Source: Pseudomonas sp. Leaf48 (GTDB taxonomy: Bacteria; Pseudomonadota; Gammaproteobacteria; Pseudomonadales; Pseudomonadaceae). Taken from it: 64,000 nucleotides of DNA. The notes under the pieces are model-generated. The model was not told where the DNA came from and did no database searches. It saw only the letters and a program-made list of their open reading frames with translations. The translations under genes were made by a program, and so were the position numbers. Positions 45,205 to 54,208 of this stretch are shown one piece after another; the stretch's first letter is position 1; each line of letters opens with the position of its first letter. The stretch is taken from assembly GCF_001421885.1 (NCBI RefSeq), contig NZ_LMLH01000012.1, positions 271,905-335,904 of the forward strand, read 5' to 3'.

Positions 45205-46601
45205 AGCAATCCCGTCATTGTCCGGCGGTGCTGATTGCCGCGCCGGCTTCCGGTCAGGGCAAGACCACCGTCACCGCCGCGCTGGCCCGCTTGCATCGCA
45301 ATCAGGGACGCAAGGTGCGGGTGTTCAAGTGCGGACCCGACTTTCTCGATCCGATGATCCTCGAACGCGCCAGCGGTGCGCCGGTGTATCAACTGGACAT
45401 GTGGATGGTCGGTGAACAGGACAGTCGTCGCCTGTTGTGGGAAGCCGCCGGCGAGGCCGACCTGATCCTTATCGAAGGGGTCATGGGCCTGTTCGATGGC
45501 ACGCCGTCCAGTGCCGATCTGGCCCGGCATTTTGGTGTGCCGGTGTTGGGTGTCATCGATGGCACCGCCATGGCGCAGACGTTTGGCGCACTGGCCCTGG
45601 GTCTGGCGCGTTATCAACCGGACTTGCCATTTGCCGGGGTGCTGGCCAACCGCGTGGGCACCCAGCGTCACGCGCAATTGCTCGAAGGCAGCCTCACCGA
45701 AGGGTTGCGCTGGTATGGTGCCTTGTCCCGTGAGACCGGGATCGAATTGCCGAGCCGGCACCTGGGACTTGTCCAGGCCAGTGAATTGAACGATCTCGAC
45801 TTGCGTCTCGATGCCGCGGCCGACGCCCTGGCCAGCAGTTGCGAAGTAACGCTGCCACCGGCGGTAGAGTTTGCGACTCCCGATGTGCTTGAAGTCGAAC
45901 CGTTACTGGCCGGCGTGCGCATTGCCATCGCCCGTGATGAAGCCTTTGCCTTCACCTACGGCGCGAGCCTGGATCTGCTGCGCGCGATGGGCGCCGAGTT
46001 GTCATTCTTTTCGCCGATCCGCGACAGTGGTTTGCCTGAGGCGGACAGTTTGTATCTGCCGGGCGGTTATCCGGAATTGCATCACGTGGCGCTGTCGCGG
46101 AACACGTCGATGCTGGCGGCGATACGCGCCCACCATGCAGCTGGTAAACCGCTACTGGCCGAGTGTGGCGGCATGCTTTACCTGCTCGACTCGTTGACCG
46201 ATGTCGAGGGCGCCCGCGCCGAACTGGTCGGTTTGTTGCCGGGTGAGGCTGTCATGCAAGAGCGTCTGGCGGCGCTGGCGTTGCAAACGGTGGAGTTGCC
46301 AGAGGGCGTGCTGCGTGGGCACACGTATCACCATTCGCTGACCACCACTGGACTTGAGCCGATTGCCCGAGGCTTGAGCCCGAATGGCGGACGTGGGGCC
46401 GAGGCGGTTTATCGCGAGGGGCGGATGACGGCTTCCTACGTGCACTTCTATTTTCCATCCAACCCATCAGCGATTGCCGCACTATTTGCCCCCGAGCCTG
46501 AAGCCGCCTTCGCTGGCAAGCCAGCTCCCACAAGGATTGATGTATTGCCTGAAGAAATGCAGAACCCTGTGGGAGCGGGCTTGCCCGCGAAGAGGCCATG
46601 A
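45201..46601 (+). CDS. cobB: Cobyrinate (hydrogenobyrinate) a,c-diamide synthase, with a REP-encoded tail
   Basis: A 466-residue glutamine-dependent amidotransferase that amidates the a and c side chains. The ATP-binding domain starts IAAPASGQGKTTVTAALARLH, and the glutaminase domain has PLLAECGGMLYLLDSL (catalytic Cys) and GHTYHHS (His). The start is GTG, overlapping cobO. The last roughly 30 residues (AAFAGKPAPTRIDVLPEEMQ then [12 protein letters not shown]) are the translation of a REP pair at 46509-46591, so the family-like protein ends near residue 436. The stop overlaps bluB (ATGA). Confidence 0.94.
   Translation: MKQSRHCPAVLIAAPASGQGKTTVTAALARLHRNQGRKVRVFKCGPDFLDPMILERASGAPVYQLDMWMVGEQDSRRLLWEAAGEADLILIEGVMGLFDGTPSSADLARHFGVPVLGVIDGTAMAQTFGALALGLARYQPDLPFAGVLANRVGTQRHAQLLEGSLTEGLRWYGALSRETGIELPSRHLGLVQASELNDLDLRLDAAADALASSCEVTLPPAVEFATPDVLEVEPLLAGVRIAIARDEAFAFTYGASLDLLRAMGAELSFFSPIRDSGLPEADSLYLPGGYPELHHVALSRNTSMLAAIRAHHAAGKPLLAECGGMLYLLDSLTDVEGARAELVGLLPGEAVMQERLAALALQTVELPEGVLRGHTYHHSLTTTGLEPIARGLSPNGGRGAEAVYREGRMTASYVHFYFPSNPSAIAALFAPEPEAAFAGKPAPTRIDVLPEEMQNPVGAGLPAKRP
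46509..46591. repeat. REP pair (type A variant) inside the 3' end of cobB
   Basis: The left copy TTCGCTGGCAAGCCAGCTCC (46509 onward) and right copy GGGAGCGGGCTTGCCCGCGA are inverted. Both are in frame with cobB without stops until TGA at 46599-46601. The pair ends 7 bp before the bluB ATG. Confidence 0.9.
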
Positions 46602-47248
46602 CTGACAACGCCTTTTCCGAAGCCGAACGCGCTGCCGTCTACCGCGCCATCGCCGAACGCCGCGACATGCGCCATTTCAGCGACGGCACCGTCGAGCCCG
46701 AACTACTGCGGCGCCTGCTCGAAGCCGCACACCAGGCACCCAGCGTCGGCCTGATGCAGCCATGGCGTTTCATCCGCATCAGCGATAGAACGCTGCGCGG
46801 GCAGATCCGGCAACTGGTGGAAGAAGAACGTATCCGCACCGCCGAAGCACTCGGCGAGCGCAGCGATGAGTTCATGAAACTCAAGGTCGAAGGCATCAGC
46901 GATTGCGCCGAAGTGCTGGTCGCCGCGCTGATGGATGATCGCGAGCGACATATCTTCGGCCGCCGCACCCTGCCGGAAATGGACATGGCGTCGTTGTCCT
47001 GCGCCATTCAGAATCTGTGGCTGGCCTCCCGCGCCGAAGGGCTGGGCATGGGCTGGGTATCTCTGTTCGAACCGCAGGCGCTGGCCAATCTACTGAAATT
47101 GCCACCCGGCGCCAAACCCCTCGCGGTGCTGTGCCTGGGGCCGGTCAAAGAATTCTATCCAGCGCCGATGCTGGTACTCGAAGGCTGGGCGCAAGCGCGT
47201 CCGTTGAGCGAACTGCTGTACGAAAATTATTGGGGAGTGAGTCAATGA
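46598..47248 (+). CDS. bluB: 5,6-dimethylbenzimidazole synthase
   Basis: A 216-residue flavoprotein of the BluB group in the nitroreductase fold; it cleaves reduced FMN with oxygen to make the lower ligand of B12. Motifs are [23 protein letters not shown] at the N-terminus, [19 protein letters not shown], the [29 protein letters not shown] block and [15 protein letters not shown]. It starts in the cobB stop and stops in the cobD start. Its presence shows that the strain can make its own dimethylbenzimidazole aerobically. Confidence 0.94.
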   Translation: MTDNAFSEAERAAVYRAIAERRDMRHFSDGTVEPELLRRLLEAAHQAPSVGLMQPWRFIRISDRTLRGQIRQLVEEERIRTAEALGERSDEFMKLKVEGISDCAEVLVAALMDDRERHIFGRRTLPEMDMASLSCAIQNLWLASRAEGLGMGWVSLFEPQALANLLKLPPGAKPLAVLCLGPVKEFYPAPMLVLEGWAQARPLSELLYENYWGVSQ

Positions 47249-48153
47249 GTGTGGCGTTGTTGAGTGTCGCCGCAGTGGCGCTGGATGCGCTGCTGGGTGA
47301 ACCCAAACGCTGGCATCCGCTGGTGGCGTTCGGCCGTTTTGCCGAGCGCGTCGAGCAACGTTTCAATGGTGGTGGGCGTGGCTGGCGCAGCCATGGCGTC
47401 ACCGCCTGGGTGATCGCCGTATTGCCGCTGACTCTGCTGGCCACCGCATTTTCCTGGGCGCCTTATGTTGGCTGGATTGTCGAGATCCTCGCGCTTTATT
47501 GCGCGCTCGGCATGCGCAGTCTCGGCGAGCATGTAGAGCCAGTTGCCAGAGCGCTGCGCAGGGATGACCTGGAGGAGGCGCGCACCCGGGTGAGCTATCT
47601 GGTCAGCCGCAAGACCACTGACCTGGATAAAACCGAGGTCGCCCGTGCCGCCACCGAGTCAGTGCTGGAAAACGGCAGTGACGCGGTGTTCGCCGCGTTG
47701 TTCTGGTTTGCCGTGGCCGGAGCGCCGGGCGTCGTGCTCTATCGTTTGAGTAACACCCTGGATGCGATGTGGGGTTATCGCAATGAGCGCTTCGAGCGCT
47801 TCGGCTGGGCCGCGGCGAAGATCGACGACGTACTCAACTACATTCCTGCGCGGCTGGTGGCGTTGACTTACGCTGTGCTTGGCAAAACCCGGCTGGCGAT
47901 CAAATGCTGGCGCACCCAGGGGCTGACCTGGGACAGCCCCAACGCCGGTCCGGTGATGGCGGCGGGAGCCGGGGCGCTGGGCGTGGAGCTGGGTGGGGCG
48001 GCGATTTATCACGGCGAACTGCATCAGCGTCCGCAGTTGGGCGAAGGCTTGCCGGCGGATGCCGACTCGATCGACCGGGGCTGGCAATTGGTCCAGCGCG
48101 GGGTATGGTTATGGCTGCTGATCCTGTGCATAGGGGCCGAATTTTATGCTTGA
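47245..48153 (+). CDS. cobD: Adenosylcobinamide-phosphate synthase (CbiB/CobD)
   Basis: A 302-residue inner membrane enzyme that attaches (R)-1-amino-2-propanol phosphate to adenosylcobyric acid. [30 protein letters not shown] is the family N-terminus, followed by [35 protein letters not shown] and [38 protein letters not shown] at 47245 lies in the bluB stop (ATGA); a longer upstream reading is an overlap artefact. It overlaps cobC by 8 bp. The symbol follows the P. denitrificans convention. Confidence 0.94.
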   Translation: MSVALLSVAAVALDALLGEPKRWHPLVAFGRFAERVEQRFNGGGRGWRSHGVTAWVIAVLPLTLLATAFSWAPYVGWIVEILALYCALGMRSLGEHVEPVARALRRDDLEEARTRVSYLVSRKTTDLDKTEVARAATESVLENGSDAVFAALFWFAVAGAPGVVLYRLSNTLDAMWGYRNERFERFGWAAAKIDDVLNYIPARLVALTYAVLGKTRLAIKCWRTQGLTWDSPNAGPVMAAGAGALGVELGGAAIYHGELHQRPQLGEGLPADADSIDRGWQLVQRGVWLWLLILCIGAEFYA

Positions 48154-49138
48154 ACACGGTGGACGATTGCGCAAGGCGGCGCTCGATTACTGCATAGACG
48201 AAGCCGAATGGCTCGACCTGTCCACCGGCCTTGCCCCCTGGCCTTTTGCAGTGCCGGACATTCCGTTGCGGGCTTGGGCGCGCTTGCCGGAAACCGACGA
48301 TGGACTGGAGCAGGCTGCCTGCGATTATTACGGCACCTTGCAGGCCTTGCCGGTGGCCGGCTCGCAAATGGCCATTCAACTGCTGCCGCGCTTGCGTCGT
48401 GCGGGCAAGGTCGGCGTGTTGTCGCCCTGTTACGCCGAGCATGCCGAAGCATGGCGTCGCAACGGTTACATCGTGCGCGAAGTGCTGGAGCATGAAGTCG
48501 ACTTCTTCCTGGACAGCCTCGACGTGCTGGTGGTGGTTAATCCGAATAACCCCACGGGGTTGAGCCTGACGCCCGCTCGCTTGCTCGACTGGCACTCGCG
48601 ACTGGCTCAGCGCGGTGGCTGGTTGGTGGTGGACGAGGCTTTCATGGACAACACGCCGCAACTGAGTTTGGCGCCATTTGCCCACCAGGTCGGTTTGATT
48701 GTATTGCGTTCGTTCGGCAAGTTTTTTGGTCTGGCCGGTGTGCGCCTGGGCTTCGTGCTGGCCGAGCGCAGGCTGCTCAAGTTACTGGCCGAGCAAGTGG
48801 GGCCATGGGCGGTCAGCGGGCCGACCCGGGTGGTGGGTGCAGCCTGCCTGCGCGATACGCAAGCGCAGGCCAGGCAACGAGAGCGCGCCGAGCAGGCCAG
48901 CGAACGCCTGGCCGCGCTGCTGGACCTATATGGCTTCAAACCTCAGGGTGGTTGCGCCTTGTTCCAGTGGCTGATCACCGAGTGCGCCGAAGAACTGTAT
49001 GAGTTCATGGCCCGGCGCGGCATTCTGCTGCGCTTGTTCACCCACAACAGCAGTCTGCGCTTCGGCCTGCCTGGCGAAGAGGCGGATTGGGTGCGCCTGA
49101 GTCAGGCTTTCGAAGAATACGCCAAGGATAACCAATGA
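48146..49138 (+). CDS. cobC: Threonine-phosphate decarboxylase (CobC)
   Basis: A 330-residue PLP-dependent aminotransferase-fold enzyme that decarboxylates threonine phosphate to aminopropanol phosphate, the substrate of Cob[14 protein letters not shown] and [13 protein letters not shown] are conserved; the PLP lysine is in [17 protein letters not shown]. The ATG overlaps the end of cobD by 8 bp, and its stop overlaps cobQ (ATGA). The annotation as CobC rather than histidinol-phosphate aminotransferase is decided by context. Confidence 0.92.
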   Translation: MLEHGGRLRKAALDYCIDEAEWLDLSTGLAPWPFAVPDIPLRAWARLPETDDGLEQAACDYYGTLQALPVAGSQMAIQLLPRLRRAGKVGVLSPCYAEHAEAWRRNGYIVREVLEHEVDFFLDSLDVLVVVNPNNPTGLSLTPARLLDWHSRLAQRGGWLVVDEAFMDNTPQLSLAPFAHQVGLIVLRSFGKFFGLAGVRLGFVLAERRLLKLLAEQVGPWAVSGPTRVVGAACLRDTQAQARQRERAEQASERLAALLDLYGFKPQGGCALFQWLITECAEELYEFMARRGILLRLFTHNSSLRFGLPGEEADWVRLSQAFEEYAKDNQ

Positions 49139-50586
49139 CCACGCTGATGGTGCAGGGCACCACGTCGGATGCAGGCAAAAGCACGCTGGTGACCGCGCTG
49201 TGTCGCTGGGTCACGCGCCAGGGCGTGAGGGTGGTGCCGTTCAAGCCGCAAAACATGGCCCTCAACAGCGCGGTGACCGCCGACGGTGGCGAGATCGGTC
49301 GCGCGCAAGCGGTGCAGGCCCAGGCGGCCGGCCTCGAACCGCACACTGACATGAACCCGGTGCTGCTCAAGCCCAACAGCGACACCGGCGCCCAGGTAAT
49401 CATTCATGGCCGTGCGGTCACCTCCATGAACGCTGTCGCCTATCACGACTACAAGACCATCGCCATGCAGGCGGTGCTGGCCTCCCACGAGCGCCTGAGC
49501 GCGGCGTATCCGCTGGTCATGGTCGAAGGCGCGGGCTCTCCGGCCGAAATCAATCTGCGTGCCGGTGACATTGCCAACATGGGGTTTGCCGAAGCGGTGG
49601 ACTGCCCGGTTGTGCTGATTGCCGACATCGATCGCGGTGGCGTGTTCGCCCATCTGGTGGGCACATTGGAACTGCTGTCGGTGAGCGAGCAGGCGCGGGT
49701 CAAGGGGTTCATCATCAACCGTTTTCGCGGTGACATCGCTTTGCTGCAACCGGGTCTAGACTGGCTGGAACAACGCACCGGCAAGCCGGTGATCGGCGTC
49801 CTGCCGTATGTGATGGATCTGCACCTGGAGGCTGAGGACGGCATCGATCAGCGCCAGACCGCCAAGGCCGACCAGGTCTTGAAAGTCGTGGTGCCGGTGC
49901 TGCCGCGCATCAGTAATCACACCGATTTCGATCCTTTGCGCTTGCATCCGCAGGTGGACCTGCAATTCATCGGCCCCGGCCAGGCCATACCGCCTGCCGA
50001 CCTGATCATTCTGCCCGGCTCGAAAAGTGTGCGCAGCGACCTCGCTCATCTGCGCGCCAACGGCTGGGAAAGCGCTATCGCCCGCCACCTGCGTTACGGC
50101 GGCAAGTTGCTGGGTATCTGTGGCGGCCTGCAAATGCTCGGCGAGCAAGTGCACGACCCGCTCGGCCTCGAAGGGGCGCCGGGCTCCAGCGCCGGCCTGG
50201 GCTTGCTGGCGTTCCAGACGCAGCTCGAACAAGAGAAACAGTTGCGCAATGTGCGCGGTCGCCTGGCGCTTGAAGATGCGCCGGTTGCCGGCTATGAGAT
50301 TCACGCCGGCGTGACCACCGGGCCGGCCCTGGAAAACGCAGCGGTGCAACTCGATGACGGTCGCTGTGATGGTGCGCAAAGCGCCGACGGGCAGATCTTC
50401 GCCACCTATCTGCATGGCCTGTTCGAGTCACCGGCGGCGTGCAGCGCGCTGTTGCGCTGGGCAGGTTTGCAGGATGTGCAGGCGGTGGATTACCACGCCT
50501 TGCGCGAACGCGATATCGAGCGCTTGGCAGATTTGGTGGAGAAGCATCTGGATACCCGACAGCTGCGGCAGCTCTGTGGGATTTGA
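49135..50586 (+). CDS. cobQ: Cobyric acid synthase
   Basis: A 483-residue glutamine amidotransferase that amidates the b, d, e and g side chains. The ATPase domain begins [22 protein letters not shown] with [24 protein letters not shown], and the glutaminase domain has [23 protein letters not shown] with the catalytic cysteine and [10 protein letters not shown] with the histidine. It overlaps cobC by four bases. After it the tight overlaps are interrupted by a 147-bp gap containing a REP pair. Confidence 0.96.
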   Translation: MTTLMVQGTTSDAGKSTLVTALCRWVTRQGVRVVPFKPQNMALNSAVTADGGEIGRAQAVQAQAAGLEPHTDMNPVLLKPNSDTGAQVIIHGRAVTSMNAVAYHDYKTIAMQAVLASHERLSAAYPLVMVEGAGSPAEINLRAGDIANMGFAEAVDCPVVLIADIDRGGVFAHLVGTLELLSVSEQARVKGFIINRFRGDIALLQPGLDWLEQRTGKPVIGVLPYVMDLHLEAEDGIDQRQTAKADQVLKVVVPVLPRISNHTDFDPLRLHPQVDLQFIGPGQAIPPADLIILPGSKSVRSDLAHLRANGWESAIARHLRYGGKLLGICGGLQMLGEQVHDPLGLEGAPGSSAGLGLLAFQTQLEQEKQLRNVRGRLALEDAPVAGYEIHAGVTTGPALENAAVQLDDGRCDGAQSADGQIFATYLHGLFESPAACSALLRWAGLQDVQAVDYHALRERDIERLADLVEKHLDTRQLRQLCGI

Positions 50587-50604
50587 GGTGAGTTTGAGGG
50601 CGCC

Positions 50605-50694
50605 ATCGCGGGCAAGCCCGCTCCCACCGGGTCGGTGATTGTGCCCAAAATTGTGAACAGCCCCGATCCTTGTGGGAGCGGGCTTGCCCGCGAA
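50605..50694. repeat. REP pair (type A variant) inside the cobalamin operon
   Basis: Inverted GGGAGCGGGCTTGCCCGCGA copies at 50605-50630 and 50671-50694. It lies between cobQ and cobP, the only sizeable gap in the operon, and may act as an mRNA-processing or attenuation point. Confidence 0.9.
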
Positions 50695-50733
50695 TAGGCC
50701 TGCATCCTCACCGAAGTTCTTAAGGAATAAACC

Positions 50734-51255
50734 ATGCTCCAACTGATCCTCGGCGGCGCGCGCTCCGGCAAAAGTCGCCTGGCCGAAAAAATGGCAACAG
50801 ACAGTCAGCTTCAGGTGACCTACATCGCCACCAGCCAGCCCTTGGACGGTGAAATGAGCGATCGCGTGGCCCATCACCGCGCCCGCCGTCCCGCCGAATG
50901 GGCGCTGGTCGAAGAACCCCTGGAACTGGCCCGGGTCCTGAGCGAAAACGCCGGCAGTGACCGTTGCCTGCTGGTGGATTGCCTGACCTTGTGGCTGACC
51001 AACCTGTTGATGCTCGACAACCCCGAACGCCTGCACGCCGAGCGCGAAGCCTTGCTCGACTGCCTGGCTTCCTTGCCGGGTGAAGTCATTTTTGTCAGCA
51101 ACGAAACCGGAATGGGTGTCGTGCCACTGGGCGAATTGACTCGCCGCTACGTCGATGAAGCCGGTTGGCTGCATCAAGCCCTGGCCGAGCGCTGTCAGCG
51201 AGTCGTGCTGACCGTGGCGGGCCTGCCCCTGACTCTGAAAGGAACTGCGTTATGA
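50734..51255 (+). CDS. cobP: Adenosylcobinamide kinase / guanylyltransferase
   Basis: A 173-residue bifunctional enzyme (CobU in Salmonella, CobP in P. denitrificans) that phosphorylates adenosylcobinamide and adds GMP. The P-loop [18 protein letters not shown] is at the N-terminus, followed by [18 protein letters not shown] (histidine to which GMP is attached is expected in this stretch) and [13 protein letters not shown] and [32 protein letters not shown] follows TAAGGAATAAACC. Its stop overlaps cobT. Confidence 0.94.
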   Translation: MLQLILGGARSGKSRLAEKMATDSQLQVTYIATSQPLDGEMSDRVAHHRARRPAEWALVEEPLELARVLSENAGSDRCLLVDCLTLWLTNLLMLDNPERLHAEREALLDCLASLPGEVIFVSNETGMGVVPLGELTRRYVDEAGWLHQALAERCQRVVLTVAGLPLTLKGTAL

Positions 51256-52307
51256 CTCAATCCTGGTGGCTGAACCCGTGCCAGCCGATCGATGCGCAAG
51301 TGCTCGAACAGGCGCAGGCGCGCCAACAGCAACTGACCAAGCCAGCGGGTTCTCTCGGTGAGCTGGAGTCGGTGGCAGTGCAGCTTGCCGGTTTGCAAGG
51401 GCGGGTCAAACCGAGCCTGGATCAGCTATGGATCGCCATTTTTGCCGGCGACCACGGCGTAGTCGCCGAGGGGGTGTCGGCGTTTCCCCAGGCAGTCACC
51501 GGGCAGATGCTGCACAACTTCGTCAGCGGTGGCGCGGCGATCAGTGTGCTGGCACGGCAGTTGGGCGCCTCCCTTGAAGTGGTGGATCTGGGCACGATCA
51601 CGCCGACGCTCAATCTGCCGGGCGTGCGGCACTTGAACATCGGCGCCGGCACGGCAAACTTTGTGCAGGGGCCAGCGATGACCGGTTCCCAGGGCCAACT
51701 GGCTTTGCAGGCCGGTCGTGACAGCGTGCAGCGGGCCAAAGCGGCGGGCACACAATTGTTCATCGGTGGCGAAATGGGCATCGGCAACACCACAGCGGCC
51801 AGCGCCCTGGCCTGTGCTTTGCTCGATTGCCCTGTGACCCATTTGACCGGGCCGGGCACCGGGCTCGATGCCGCAGGTGTCAGCCATAAGGCGCAGGTTA
51901 TCGAGCGTGGGTTGGCGCTGCACCATGCGCAGCGTGGCGATGCCTTGCAGACCCTGTTCAACCTGGGTGGTTTTGAAATCGCGGCGCTGGTGGGTGCCTA
52001 TCTGGCGTGCGCGCAGGAAGGTATTGCGGTGCTGGTGGACGGCTTCATCTGCAGTGTCGCTGCGCTGGTCGCGGTGCGCTTGAACCCTGAGTGTCGTCAG
52101 TGGCTGCTGTTTGCTCACAGGGGAGCCGAGCCGGGTCATCGCCATGTGCTGGAGACCTTGAACGCGCACCCCTTGCTCGATCTCGGTCTGCGCCTGGGCG
52201 AAGGCAGTGGCGCGGCTCTGGCTGTGCCGTTGTTGCGTCTGGCGTGTGACCTGCACGGGCAGATGGCGACGTTCGCCGAAGCCGCAGTGGCGGATCGTCC
52301 GGCATGA
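51252..52307 (+). CDS. cobT: Nicotinate-nucleotide-dimethylbenzimidazole phosphoribosyltransferase
   Basis: A 351-residue enzyme that makes alpha-ribazole phosphate from dimethylbenzimidazole and nicotinate mononucleotide. Blocks: [64 protein letters not shown], and [15 protein letters not shown] near the C-terminus, with the catalytic glutamate after it in [16 protein letters not shown]. Called cobU in P. aeruginosa naming. Overlaps cobP and the following phosphatase gene (ATGA at both ends). It consumes the BluB product. Confidence 0.95.
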   Translation: MTQSWWLNPCQPIDAQVLEQAQARQQQLTKPAGSLGELESVAVQLAGLQGRVKPSLDQLWIAIFAGDHGVVAEGVSAFPQAVTGQMLHNFVSGGAAISVLARQLGASLEVVDLGTITPTLNLPGVRHLNIGAGTANFVQGPAMTGSQGQLALQAGRDSVQRAKAAGTQLFIGGEMGIGNTTAASALACALLDCPVTHLTGPGTGLDAAGVSHKAQVIERGLALHHAQRGDALQTLFNLGGFEIAALVGAYLACAQEGIAVLVDGFICSVAALVAVRLNPECRQWLLFAHRGAEPGHRHVLETLNAHPLLDLGLRLGEGSGAALAVPLLRLACDLHGQMATFAEAAVADRPA

Positions 52308-52879
52308 CCTTGCGCCTGGATCTGCTGCGCCACGGCGAAACCGAGCTCGGCGGCGGCCTGCGTGGCAGCCTCGACGATGCCCTGACCGCCACGGGCTGGG
52401 CGCAGATGCGCGCGGCGGTGGTTGAGCAGGGCCCGTGGGATCGGCTGATCAGTTCGCCCCTGCAGCGTTGTGCGCTATTCGCGCAAGAGCTGGGCGAGCA
52501 ATTGACTGTGCCCGTGCAGCTGGAAAAGGATCTGCAGGAGCTGCACTTCGGTGCCTGGGAAGGGCAGAGCGCTGCGGCGTTGATGCAAACCGATGCACAA
52601 GCCCTCGGCCTGTTCTGGGCGAATCCGTATTCGTTCACGCCGCCCCAGGGGGAGCCGGTCACAGACTTTGCGACCCGGGTGCTGGCAGCGATCGAGCGGT
52701 TGCACGCGAACTGCGCAGGCGAGCGGGTGTTGCTGATCAGCCACGGCGGTGTCATGCGCCTGTTGCTGGCGCAGGCCCGGGGGTTGCCCCGCGAGCAGTT
52801 GCTCAACGTTGAAGTGGGGCATGGGGCGCTGTTTTCGCTGACGGTGGAGTCCGGTGGATTGTTAAGGGAAGCGCTCTGA
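52304..52879 (+). CDS. Histidine phosphatase family protein, likely alpha-ribazole phosphatase
   Basis: A 191-residue phosphoglycerate-mutase-like phosphatase. The active histidine is in [17 protein letters not shown] (RHG motif), with [15 protein letters not shown] and [15 protein letters not shown] carrying the second histidine. In Salmonella the equivalent enzyme (CobC there) removes the 5'-phosphate of alpha-ribazole phosphate or of the final cobalamin phosphate. The position between cobT and cobS supports that role. The symbol is left empty to avoid confusion with cobC at 48146. Confidence 0.9.
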   Translation: MTLRLDLLRHGETELGGGLRGSLDDALTATGWAQMRAAVVEQGPWDRLISSPLQRCALFAQELGEQLTVPVQLEKDLQELHFGAWEGQSAAALMQTDAQALGLFWANPYSFTPPQGEPVTDFATRVLAAIERLHANCAGERVLLISHGGVMRLLLAQARGLPREQLLNVEVGHGALFSLTVESGGLLREAL

Positions 52880-52881
52880 CC

Positions 52882-53613
52882 ATGTTGCCGTTCTGGATTG
52901 CCCTGCAGTTTCTCAGCAGCCTGCCGATTCGTCTGCCGGGCATGCCGCAGCCCCGGGAGTTGGGGCGGTCGCTGCTGTTTTATCCGCTGGTGGGATTGCT
53001 CTTTGGCGCCATTCTGTGGGTGGTGAACTGGCTGTTACTGGGCATACCGACGTTGCTGCACGGGGCGTTACTGCTGAGCGTTTGGGTACTGCTCAGCGGC
53101 GGGCTGCATCTGGATGGCCTGGCGGATAGCGCCGATGCCTGGCTCGGCGGTTTTGGCGACCGTGAGCGTACGCTGACCATCATGAAAGACCCGCGTAGCG
53201 GGCCTATAGCGGTGGTCACGCTGGTGTTGGTGTTGCTGCTGAAATTTGCTGCGCTGCTGGCGTTGATCGAGCAGCAGCAGGCGGTTGCGCTGATTATTGT
53301 GCCCTTGATCGGGCGCAGTGCAATGCTCGGGCTGTTCCTGAGTACCCCCTATGTTCGCGCCGCAGGTTTGGGTCAGGCATTGGCTGACCATCTGCCGCGT
53401 GCGGCGGGTTGGCGGGTACTGGCGGCTAGCGGGCTGGCGTGTGTGCTGATCGGCGGTTTGAGCGGTGTAGTGGCAGTGGTGTTGGCGGCTATTGGATTCG
53501 TCTGGTTGCGCCAAGTAATGGTAGGGCGATTAGGCGGGACGACGGGTGACACGGCTGGAGCGTTGCTCGAACTGCTGGAGGTTGGGGTGCTGGTGGGGTT
53601 GGCGTTGACCTGA
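52882..53613 (+). CDS. cobS: Adenosylcobinamide-GDP ribazoletransferase (cobalamin synthase)
   Basis: A 243-residue inner membrane protein that joins adenosylcobinamide-GDP to alpha-ribazole (cobV in P. aeruginosa naming). The N-terminus ALQFLSSLPIRLP, the conserved GGLHLDGLADSADAW, and KDPRSGPIAVVTLVLVLLLKFAAL are diagnostic; about six transmembrane segments follow. It begins 2 bp after the phosphatase stop. Last gene of the operon; a long inverted repeat follows. Confidence 0.95.
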   Translation: MLPFWIALQFLSSLPIRLPGMPQPRELGRSLLFYPLVGLLFGAILWVVNWLLLGIPTLLHGALLLSVWVLLSGGLHLDGLADSADAWLGGFGDRERTLTIMKDPRSGPIAVVTLVLVLLLKFAALLALIEQQQAVALIIVPLIGRSAMLGLFLSTPYVRAAGLGQALADHLPRAAGWRVLAASGLACVLIGGLSGVVAVVLAAIGFVWLRQVMVGRLGGTTGDTAGALLELLEVGVLVGLALT

Positions 53614-53619
53614 AGGTTT

Positions 53620-53695
53620 AAAAGATCGCAGCCTGCGGCAGCCCCTGCAGGGACCGCGTTGCCCTGTAGGAACTGCCGCAGGCTGCGATCTTTTG
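53620..53695. repeat. Dispersed repeat GATCGCAGCCTGCGGCAG, perfect inverted pair
   Basis: The 22-bp arms beginning AAAAGATCGCAGCC are exactly complementary, separated by about 32 bp. The right arm ends in CTTTTGATCTT. This may also serve as the terminator of the cobalamin operon. A diverged copy is at 33740-33806. Confidence 0.9.
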
Positions 53696-53733
53696 ATCTT
53701 CTGTGCAATCCTGTATCTTGATTTAACCGATTC

Positions 53734-53749
53734 ACGGGTATATACACGC
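53734..53749. promoter_or_regulatory. Operator of the MarR regulator gene (copy 1)
   Basis: ACGGGTATATACACGC matches 14 of 16 bases of the perfect palindrome at 54179-54194. It ends 3 bp before the regulator ATG. Confidence 0.65.
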
Positions 53750-53752
53750 ACC

Positions 53753-54157
53753 ATGCTCGATTCCCAATGTTTATGCATCAACCTGCGTCGCGCCGCCCGT
53801 GGCGTCAGCAGGCATTACGACGGCGCTCTCGACGGCTTCGGGATCAACGTTGCCCAGTATTCTTTGCTGTGCAACCTGCAGCGCCTGGATCAGCCGAGTA
53901 TTTCCACCCTGGCCGAGGCCATGGGGCTGGATCGCAGCACCCTGGGGCGTAACTTGCGGGTGCTGGAAGGCGAAGGTCTGGTGACGCTGGTCGAGGGCGA
54001 AGACATGCGTAACCGCATTGTCCTGCTGACCGACGCCGGTGCCGAACGCCTTGCGGCGGCATTGCCGGCCTGGGAGGCGGCGCAGCAACGCCTGGTCGAT
54101 CGCCTGGGCGCCGAGAAGCGCGAAATATTGTTGAAGCTGTTGGACGAACTGGCTTGA
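53753..54157 (+). CDS. MarR family transcriptional regulator
   Basis: A 134-residue winged-helix regulator. The DNA-recognition segment is LDQPSISTLAEAMGLDRSTLGRNLRVLEGEGLVTL, with the wing VEGEDMRNRIVLLTDAGAE. The N-terminal CLCINLRRAARGVSRHYDGAL forms the dimer helix and includes two cysteines (C6, C8) that could be redox sensors. The ATG at 53753 sits just after an operator-like GGGTATATAC, so autorepression is likely. The next gene, an MFS transporter, has a better copy of the same site. Confidence 0.9.
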   Translation: MLDSQCLCINLRRAARGVSRHYDGALDGFGINVAQYSLLCNLQRLDQPSISTLAEAMGLDRSTLGRNLRVLEGEGLVTLVEGEDMRNRIVLLTDAGAERLAAALPAWEAAQQRLVDRLGAEKREILLKLLDELA

Positions 54158-54178
54158 TGCCAGTTTGTTCGATCTTAA

Positions 54179-54194
54179 GCGGGTATATACCCGC
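54179..54194. promoter_or_regulatory. Operator of the MFS transporter gene (copy 2)
   Basis: GCGGGTATATACCCGC is a perfect 16-bp palindrome located 15-30 bp upstream of the transporter ATG. Repetition of the motif before the marR gene makes it the probable site of the encoded MarR protein. Confidence 0.7.
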
Positions 54195-54208
54195 ACCGGA
54201 GAAGAACA

